From Actinokineospora fastidiosa (GTDB taxonomy: Bacteria; Actinomycetota; Actinomycetes; Mycobacteriales; Pseudonocardiaceae): a stretch of DNA of 64,000 nucleotides. Of the stretch, positions 58,650-64,000 are shown piece after piece. Positions within the stretch are counted from its first letter, which is position 1. The number at the start of each line of letters is the position of its first letter. Position numbers and translations under genes: made by a program. The notes under the pieces were generated by a model that saw only the letters and a list, made by a program, of their open reading frames with translations, did no database searches and was not told the DNA's origin. Location of the stretch: NCBI RefSeq assembly GCF_014648415.1, contig NZ_BMRB01000001.1:1364001-1428000 (forward strand), read 5' to 3'.

Positions 58650-59332
58650 CGAGAGTGCTCATCGTCGAGGACGAGGAGTCCTTCGCCGACCCCCTGGCCT
58701 TCCTGCTGCGCAAGGAGGGCTTCACCGCGGCCGTCGCCGCGACCGGCCAGCAGGCGCTGGAGGAGTTCGACCGCAACGGTGCGGACATCGTGCTGCTCGA
58801 CCTCATGCTGCCCGGCATGAGCGGCACCGACGTGTGCAAGGCCCTGCGCCAGCGCTCCACCGTCCCGGTGATCATGGTGACGGCCCGGGACAGCGAGATC
58901 GACAAGGTCGTCGGCCTCGAGCTGGGCGCGGACGACTACGTGACCAAGCCGTACTCCGCCCGCGAGCTGATCGCCCGCGTGCGCGCGGTGCTGCGCCGCG
59001 GCGGCGAGGCCGCGGCCGACGAGCTGCTGCCCCAGGTGCTCTCCGCGGGCCCGGTGCGCATGGACGTCGAGCGGCACGTGGTGACCGTCGACGGCGCCGA
59101 GGTCGCGCTGCCGCTGAAGGAGTTCGACCTGCTGGAGTACCTGCTGCGCAACGTGGGCCGGGTGCTCACCAGGGGCCAGCTCATCGACCGGGTGTGGGGC
59201 GCGGACTACGTGGGCGACACCAAGACCCTCGACGTCCACGTCAAGCGGCTGCGCTCGAAGATCGAGCCCGACCCGGCCTCGCCCAGGCACCTGGTGACCG
59301 TGCGCGGCCTCGGCTACAAGTTCGAGGCCTGA
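58646..59332 (+). CDS. regX3: Response regulator RegX3
   Basis: OmpR-family response regulator of 228 residues. Receiver domain has Glu8/Asp9 (VEDEES), phospho-acceptor Asp52 in LLDLMLPGMSG, and VTKPYSARELIARV. The winged-helix C-terminal half has LPLKEFDLLEYLLRN and VHVKRLRSKIE. It activates phosphate uptake genes when phosphate is low. ATG after GGAGGA. Its TGA overlaps the ppx ATG by one base. Confidence 0.97.
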   Translation: MTRVLIVEDEESFADPLAFLLRKEGFTAAVAATGQQALEEFDRNGADIVLLDLMLPGMSGTDVCKALRQRSTVPVIMVTARDSEIDKVVGLELGADDYVTKPYSARELIARVRAVLRRGGEAAADELLPQVLSAGPVRMDVERHVVTVDGAEVALPLKEFDLLEYLLRNVGRVLTRGQLIDRVWGADYVGDTKTLDVHVKRLRSKIEPDPASPRHLVTVRGLGYKFEA

Positions 59333-60264
59333 TGCGCCTGGGCGTGCTCGACGTCGGCTCCAACACAGTCCACCTGCTCGTGGTGGACGCCCACCGCGGC
59401 GCGCACCCCACGCCCGCGCGCTCGGAGAAGACCGTGCTGCGGCTCGCCGAGCGGATCACCGGGAGCGGGGAGCTGTCGAAGGCGGGGGCGGACGAGCTGG
59501 TCCGCACGGTCGCCGCGGCCAAGGACTCGGCCGCGCGGCTCGGCTGCGCCGAGCTGATGGCGTTCGCCACCTCCGCGGTGCGCGAGGCGTCGAACTCCGC
59601 GGCCGTGCTGGAGCGCGTCGCCGCCGAGACCGGGGTCGAGCTGCGGGTGCTCTCCGGCGAGGACGAGGCCCGGCTGACCTTCCTCGCCGCCCGCCGCTGG
59701 TACGGGTGGTCGGCGGGCAACCTGCTGGTCCTCGACATCGGCGGCGGCTCGCTGGAGCTGGCCATCGGCCGGGACGAGGACCCGGACGCCGCTCTGTCGG
59801 TGCCGGTCGGCGCGGGCCGCGTGCGGCGCACCCGGTTCACCGCCAACCCGCCGCCGCGCGCGGAGATCGACGCCGCCGTGGAGTGGCTCGCCGAGCAGCT
59901 CGCCCCGGTGGCGGGGAAGCTGGCCAAGCACGGGGCGCCGGACCGGGTGGTGGGCACGTCCAAGACGTTCCGGACGCTGGCCCGGCTGACCGGGGCGGCG
60001 CCGTCGTCGGCAGGGCCGAGGGTGAGCCGGGTGCTCACCGCGGCCGGGCTGCGCCAGCTGCTCGCGTTCGTGTCCCGCATGTCCGCCGCTGACCTGGCCG
60101 AACTGGAGGGGGTGAGCCCATCACGGGCCCATCAGCTCGTCGCGGGCGCGCTTGTGGCGCAGGCCACGATGCGAGCGTTGTCACTCCCGGAGTTGGAAAT
60201 CGGCCCGTGGGCGCTGCGCGAAGGCGTCATCCTGAGGCGGCTGGACCAGACGAACGGCGGATAG
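59332..60264 (+). CDS. ppx: Ppx/GppA exopolyphosphatase family protein
   Basis: Protein of 310 residues, Ppx/GppA fold (actin-like ATPase superfamily): RLGVLDVGSNTVHLLVVDA, MAFATSAVREASN, SGEDEARLTFL, LLVLDIGGGSLELAIG and VVGTSKTFRTLARL. It hydrolyses the terminal phosphates of polyphosphate (and possibly pppGpp), linking phosphate sensing to polyphosphate stores. ATG at 59332; shares TGATG with regX3. Matches Rv0496. Confidence 0.94.
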   Translation: MRLGVLDVGSNTVHLLVVDAHRGAHPTPARSEKTVLRLAERITGSGELSKAGADELVRTVAAAKDSAARLGCAELMAFATSAVREASNSAAVLERVAAETGVELRVLSGEDEARLTFLAARRWYGWSAGNLLVLDIGGGSLELAIGRDEDPDAALSVPVGAGRVRRTRFTANPPPRAEIDAAVEWLAEQLAPVAGKLAKHGAPDRVVGTSKTFRTLARLTGAAPSSAGPRVSRVLTAAGLRQLLAFVSRMSAADLAELEGVSPSRAHQLVAGALVAQATMRALSLPELEIGPWALREGVILRRLDQTNGG

Positions 60265-60379
60265 CAGACTGTCACCTCGGCATGGGCGGTGAAGTAGCGT
60301 TCGCCGCTGCCCGCGCGTGGCCGTCCGTTGGCCGTGCGCGCACTGGACGGATGGGCCCACACGGGGCACGGTGGAGTGG

Positions 60380-61819
60380 ATGAGTCACGAAGGCGGGTCG
60401 GAGCGCACGCAGCAGCGCACCGTGGCCGAGCTGTTGGCCAAATACGGCAACAGCTCGGAAGGCGGCGCGCCCAGGCGGCGACGCCGCAGGCCGGACGACG
60501 TGTCGGATACCGCCCCCCAGGCGATCATCGAGCGCGTCATGTCCGACAGCGGCGAGCTGCCGGTCATCCGGGAGGACCAGGAGCCGCCCGCCCGCACGTC
60601 GCACCGCCAGGGCCGGGCGGGCCGCCGGGCCGCCCCGCCGCCCGCGCAGCCGCCCGCGCCGCAGCCGCCGCCCGCACAGCCGCAGCCGCCGTCGGCCGAG
60701 CAGCCGCCGCGCCGCGGCCCCCGGCACGACCCGCCCGAGCCGATGACCGAGCAGCTGCCCAGGGTGCCGCCGTCGGCGCGCCGCCGCAGGCAGCCCGACG
60801 AGCCCGCGGCCGAGGCCGCGCCGCGCCCGCTGCCCCCGGAGCGCCGCCCCGAGCCGCCCGCGCGCCCGGAGCCGCCCGCCGGGCCGCCGCGCCGCATCGC
60901 CGCGGCGCTGGAGGGCACCCAGCGGGCCATCCCCGCGCTCGACGACCTCGACGAGGAGCCGCAGGCCGACCTGCCGCCCAACGGCCGGGGCCCGTCGCTG
61001 CCCCGGCGCGCGCCGGGCACCTCGCGCATGCCGCAGCGGGCGCCCAAGCCGATCCCGCCGCAGCCCTCGCAGCCGCTGCCCAAGCCCAAGCAGCCGTCCC
61101 AGCCGCTGCCGAAGCCGCAGCCGTCGCAGCAGCCGCCCCTGCCGCAGCCCTCCCAGCAGCTCCCGCTGCCGCAGCCGTCGCAGCAGCTCCCGCTGCCCGC
61201 CCAGCCGCTCCCGGGCCCGCAGCCGTCGCAGCAGCTGGCCAAGCCGTTCCCGCAGCCGTCGCAGCAGCTGCCGAAGCCGCCAGCGCCGGTGCCGCCGATC
61301 GCGCAGCCGACCGAGGTCAACCGGCCCGTGCGGCCGGGGGACTTCCCCGGCGACTCCGCGCAGACCGAGATCGACCCGCAGGCCCCGCCGCCGGAGTTCC
61401 TCGAGGAGCACGACGCCTTCGACGACAAGGCCGCCCGCCGCTTCGACGGCTACACCGCCCACGACGACCTGGACTCCCCGGTCGAGGATGAGGAGCTGGA
61501 CGGCTTCTCCGACCTCGACGGCCTCACCGAGGACGCCGAGCCCGACGAGGAGGTCTCGCCCGCCAAGGCGTGGCTGACGATGATCGGCCAGCTCGCGCTG
61601 GGCGTGGTGGGCGGCGCGGCGGTGTGGCTGGGCTTCAACTGGCTGTGGGGCTTCCAGCCGGTGGCGGCGCTGGTCCTCGCGGTGCTGGTCATCGCGGGGC
61701 TGGTGTTCATCGTCCGCAAGATCCGCCGCGCCGACGACCTCAACACCACGATCCTGGCCGTGCTGGTGGGGCTGGTCGTCACCGTCTCCCCGGCCGCGCT
61801 GCTGATCATCGGGCAGTGA
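60380..61819 (+). CDS. Proline-rich membrane protein (Rv0497 type)
   Basis: Protein of 479 residues. The N-terminal helix ([24 protein letters not shown]) is followed by a long disordered Pro/Gln/Arg-rich region; residues about 230-315 carry QPSQQLP/QPLPKP repeats. The C-terminus has three transmembrane segments ([58 protein letters not shown]). ATG 60380, where the conserved helix begins. It is coupled to the next gene by GTGA. Cell-division or envelope scaffolding is possible. Confidence 0.87.
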   Translation: MSHEGGSERTQQRTVAELLAKYGNSSEGGAPRRRRRRPDDVSDTAPQAIIERVMSDSGELPVIREDQEPPARTSHRQGRAGRRAAPPPAQPPAPQPPPAQPQPPSAEQPPRRGPRHDPPEPMTEQLPRVPPSARRRRQPDEPAAEAAPRPLPPERRPEPPARPEPPAGPPRRIAAALEGTQRAIPALDDLDEEPQADLPPNGRGPSLPRRAPGTSRMPQRAPKPIPPQPSQPLPKPKQPSQPLPKPQPSQQPPLPQPSQQLPLPQPSQQLPLPAQPLPGPQPSQQLAKPFPQPSQQLPKPPAPVPPIAQPTEVNRPVRPGDFPGDSAQTEIDPQAPPPEFLEEHDAFDDKAARRFDGYTAHDDLDSPVEDEELDGFSDLDGLTEDAEPDEEVSPAKAWLTMIGQLALGVVGGAAVWLGFNWLWGFQPVAALVLAVLVIAGLVFIVRKIRRADDLNTTILAVLVGLVVTVSPAALLIIGQ

Positions 61820-62616
61820 CGCCGATCCCGGTCGGGCTCTCGACCGCGTCCGTGTGGCCGCGGTCGGCGGCCACCGGGTTCACCACCGCGGCCGAGCTGG
61901 GCTACGACGGCGTCGAGGTCATGGTCTGGGCCGATCCGCTGAGCCAGGACGTGGCCGCGCTGCGCCGCCAGGTCGATCGCACCGGGGTGCCCGTGCTGGC
62001 CGTGCACGCGCCGTGCCTGCTGATCACCCAGCGGGTGTGGTCGCCGGACCCGGAGACGCGGCTGCGCCGGTCGGTGGAGGCCGCCCAGGAGCTGGGCGCG
62101 CGGACGGTCGTGGTGCACCCGCCGTTCCGCTGGCAGCGCCGCTACGCCGACGCCTTCCCGGACCTGGTGGCGTCGCTGGAGGACGCGACGGGGATCGCGG
62201 TCGCGGTCGAGAACATGTTTCCGGTGCGCAGGGGGCGCGCGGTCGTGTCGGCCTTCCGGCCGTCCACCGACCCCACCGTCGTCGGCCACCGGCACTACAC
62301 GCTGGACCTGTCGCACACCGCCGCCGCTGGGGTGGACGCCGTCGGCCTGGCCGAGCGGATGGGCGCGGGCCTGACGCACCTGCACCTGGCGGACGGGACC
62401 GGGGTGGCCAAGGACGAGCACCTGGTGCCCGGGCGCGGCGCCCAGCCGTGCGCCCGCGTGCTCCAGACCCTGGCCGCGACGGGGTTCGGCGGGCAGGTCG
62501 TGCTGGAAGTGAACACCCGACGGGCCCGCACGGCGGCCGAACGGCTCAGGGATCTGGCCGAGGCGCTGCGCTTCGCCCGGGTCCATCTGGCCCATAAACG
62601 TAGGATGAACCCATAG
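61816..62616 (+). CDS. Sugar phosphate isomerase/epimerase family (AP endonuclease 2 fold) protein
   Basis: TIM-barrel protein of 266 residues. Metal-site-like residues are seen in [40 protein letters not shown] (Glu), [10 protein letters not shown] (Asp, His) and HLHLADGTG. The C-terminal LEVNTRR includes the last Glu. Isomerase or epimerase of a small sugar phosphate, or DNA endonuclease IV-like. GTG 61816. Matches Rv0498. Confidence 0.87.
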   Translation: MTPIPVGLSTASVWPRSAATGFTTAAELGYDGVEVMVWADPLSQDVAALRRQVDRTGVPVLAVHAPCLLITQRVWSPDPETRLRRSVEAAQELGARTVVVHPPFRWQRRYADAFPDLVASLEDATGIAVAVENMFPVRRGRAVVSAFRPSTDPTVVGHRHYTLDLSHTAAAGVDAVGLAERMGAGLTHLHLADGTGVAKDEHLVPGRGAQPCARVLQTLAATGFGGQVVLEVNTRRARTAAERLRDLAEALRFARVHLAHKRRMNP

Positions 62617-62657
62617 GGGATCGGCAACCGGGAACGGGGTGGTCGTACCCTTCGCTC

Positions 62658-63584
62658 GTGAACCCCTTGCGTTCGATCATCCTGGCCGCCGCCAAGAACG
62701 GGGCCATCCGCAACGCGGTCGCCACCGCGCCCGTGAGCCGGGACGTTGTGCGCCGCTTCGTCGCGGGCGAGACCACCGCCGACGCCGTCGCCGTGACCCG
62801 GCGCCTCGTCGCCGACGGGCTCGCCGTCACCCTCGACTACCTGGGCGAGGACACGACCGACGCCGCACTGGCCGAGTACACCGTCCGCGCGTACGAGGAC
62901 CTGCTCGCCCGGCTGCACGCCGAGGGCCTGAGCGACCGCGCCGAGGTCAGCGTCAAGCTCTCCGCCGTCGGCCAGCTCCTCGACGAGGACCTGGCGCTGG
63001 CCAACGCGCAGCGCGTCTGCCGCGCCGCCGAGGCGGCCGGGACCACGGTGACGCTGGACATGGAGGACCACACCACCACGGACTCCACCCTGCGCATCCT
63101 CCGCGAGCTGCGCGGCACGTGGCCGTGGGTGGGCGCGGTGCTCCAGTCGTACCTGCACCGGACCCTCGATGACGTCCAGGACCTCGCGTCGTCGGGCTCG
63201 CGGGTGCGGCTGTGCAAGGGCGCCTACGCCGAGCCGGAGACCGTCGCGTTCGCCGCGGGCCTGGAGACCGACCTCAGCTACGTCCGCTGCGTCAACGCCC
63301 TGCTGTCGGGCGACGGGTACCCCATGTTCGCCACGCACGACCCGCGCATGGTGCGGATCATCACCGAGCGCGCGGAGGCCCACGGCCGCAAGCCGGGGTC
63401 CTTCGAGTTCCAGATGCTGTACGGCATCCGCCCCGAGGAGCAGCTCCGTCTGGCGCAACTGGGCCACACCGTGCGGGTGTACGTGCCCTACGGCGGCGAG
63501 TGGTACGGCTACCTGATGCGGCGGCTGGCCGAGCGGCCCGCGAACATGATGTTCTTCCTGCGTGCGCTCGCCAGCCGGAACTGA
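62658..63584 (+). CDS. putB: Proline dehydrogenase
   Basis: Monofunctional proline dehydrogenase of 308 residues, oxidises proline to pyrroline-5-carboxylate with FAD, feeding electrons to the respiratory chain. TIM-barrel parts are VTLDYLGEDTTD, EVSVKLSAVGQLLDEDLAL, VTLDMEDHTTTDSTL, VLQSYLHRTLDD, RLCKGAYAEPE and FQMLYGIRPEEQ; the C-terminal RVYVPYGGEWYGYLMRRLAERPAN is typical of the proline-binding Arg helix. GTG 62658. No pyrroline-5-carboxylate dehydrogenase is visible in the window. Confidence 0.95.
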   Translation: MNPLRSIILAAAKNGAIRNAVATAPVSRDVVRRFVAGETTADAVAVTRRLVADGLAVTLDYLGEDTTDAALAEYTVRAYEDLLARLHAEGLSDRAEVSVKLSAVGQLLDEDLALANAQRVCRAAEAAGTTVTLDMEDHTTTDSTLRILRELRGTWPWVGAVLQSYLHRTLDDVQDLASSGSRVRLCKGAYAEPETVAFAAGLETDLSYVRCVNALLSGDGYPMFATHDPRMVRIITERAEAHGRKPGSFEFQMLYGIRPEEQLRLAQLGHTVRVYVPYGGEWYGYLMRRLAERPANMMFFLRALASRN

Positions 63585-63643
63585 GGTCGCTTTCGGCCCC
63601 TGCAAAGCCAAACCCGGCCACTGGGCGTGGCAGGCTGTGGCCC

Positions 63644-64000
63644 ATGAGTAGTGCTGCTGGACCCGGCGACGTGCGGGTGGGCGGGCAGGCGCCCGCCGGA
63701 GGAGCGTTCGCCGCGGCGACCAGGGTGCGGGCGCTAGGGGACGGCACGTTCACCGCCGACCTGCCCGCGTCCTGGACGGTTGGGGGGCGTCCGCACGGCG
63801 GATTCCTGCTGGCCCTGATGGCCAGGGCGGCGGTGGCCGCGCACAGCGCGGGCGCGCCGCTGGTGGACCCGCTGTCGGTGAGCGCGCAGTTCCTGCGCCC
63901 GCCCGGCGTCGGCCCGGTCCTGCTGCGCACCGACGTGCGCAAGGCGGGCCGCCGCACCACCGTCGTCTCCGTCCACTTGGAACAGAGCGGCGGCCCGTGC
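63644..64000 (+). CDS. Acyl-CoA thioesterase-like (hotdog) protein, 3' end outside the window
   Basis: First 119 codons of a hotdog-fold protein: FTADLPASWTVGGRPHGGFLLALMARAA and PLSVSAQFLRPPGVGPVLLRTDVRKAGRR match thioesterase-family N-terminal domains (TesB-like). It likely hydrolyses acyl-CoA esters. ATG at 63644 without a clear ribosome site. Truncated by the window end. Confidence 0.75.
   Translation, partial: MSSAAGPGDVRVGGQAPAGGAFAAATRVRALGDGTFTADLPASWTVGGRPHGGFLLALMARAAVAAHSAGAPLVDPLSVSAQFLRPPGVGPVLLRTDVRKAGRRTTVVSVHLEQSGGPC

Noticed and set aside
60380-61350. DNA repeats in 61060-61280 as a CRISPR or satellite
   Set aside because: The repeats are irregular and in frame with a Pro/Gln-rich protein (QPSQQLP), so they are coding low-complexity sequence.

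Overview
The window is very GC-rich DNA with the dense, often overlapping gene layout of a high-GC actinomycete. Gene content (mycothiol glycosyltransferase MshA, SenX3-RegX3, an HBHA-like protein, YczR/YczE, many GTG starts and 4-bp stop/start overlaps) points to the Pseudonocardiaceae (Actinokineospora/Saccharothrix/Amycolatopsis type). No rRNA, tRNA, CRISPR array, transposase or prophage gene was seen, so this looks like chromosomal backbone with accessory blocks.

Layout. 1-4.5 kb: MFS exporter (cut by the window edge), a GT4 glycosyltransferase coupled to a nucleotide-sugar 6-dehydrogenase, and an SDR. 4.5-9.9 kb: three small regulatory units, each with visible palindromes: TetR/SDR; a mini-HTH plus stand-alone Clp-N protein facing a PP2C-like gene; and the MocR regulator YczR facing the membrane protein YczE. 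A Ca2+/H+ antiporter lies among them. 9.9-10.3 kb is a gene-free cluster of inverted repeats, two of them homologous with compensatory changes. 10.3-18.3 kb: secreted proline-rich protein, DapC-like aminotransferase, DUF445 protein, CGNR regulator, VOC protein, and a PadR-ABC exporter operon. 18.3-24.7 kb: a probable poly(3-hydroxybutyrate) utilisation locus (secreted depolymerase, second secreted esterase, GAF/PucR-type activator, MHS-family transporter, 3-hydroxybutyrate dehydrogenase). 24.8-28.5 kb: zinc-ribbon protein, P-loop kinase, two CrcB fluoride channel subunits, then HTH-HBHA-DUF2516 and two small membrane proteins. 28.6-36.9 kb: a form II (AYRGAGR) CO-dehydrogenase-like molybdenum hydroxylase operon with its MoxR, VWA and XdhC maturation factors and a membrane-anchored CoxG; two perfect DnaA boxes sit inside it. 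37-44 kb: CapA lipoprotein, HelD-type RNA polymerase factor, sigma-70 factor with partner, YbaK, DinB-like protein and PurU. 44.5-49 kb: group D flavin monooxygenase-like protein, SRPBCC, LOG, an orphan NarL regulator, a methyltransferase and DUF2505.

49.2-64 kb is a conserved actinobacterial core: murB, SDR, L,D-transpeptidase, mshA, YbjN, gpmA, senX3-regX3, ppx, a proline-rich membrane protein and a sugar-phosphate isomerase. Its order follows M. tuberculosis Rv0482-Rv0498; the HTH-HBHA-DUF2516 genes at 26.6-28.0 kb match Rv0474-Rv0476. The conserved block is therefore split by about 20 kb that includes the cox locus. Proline dehydrogenase and the start of a thioesterase end the window.

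All functional calls rest on reading motifs, lengths and context; no database search was run.
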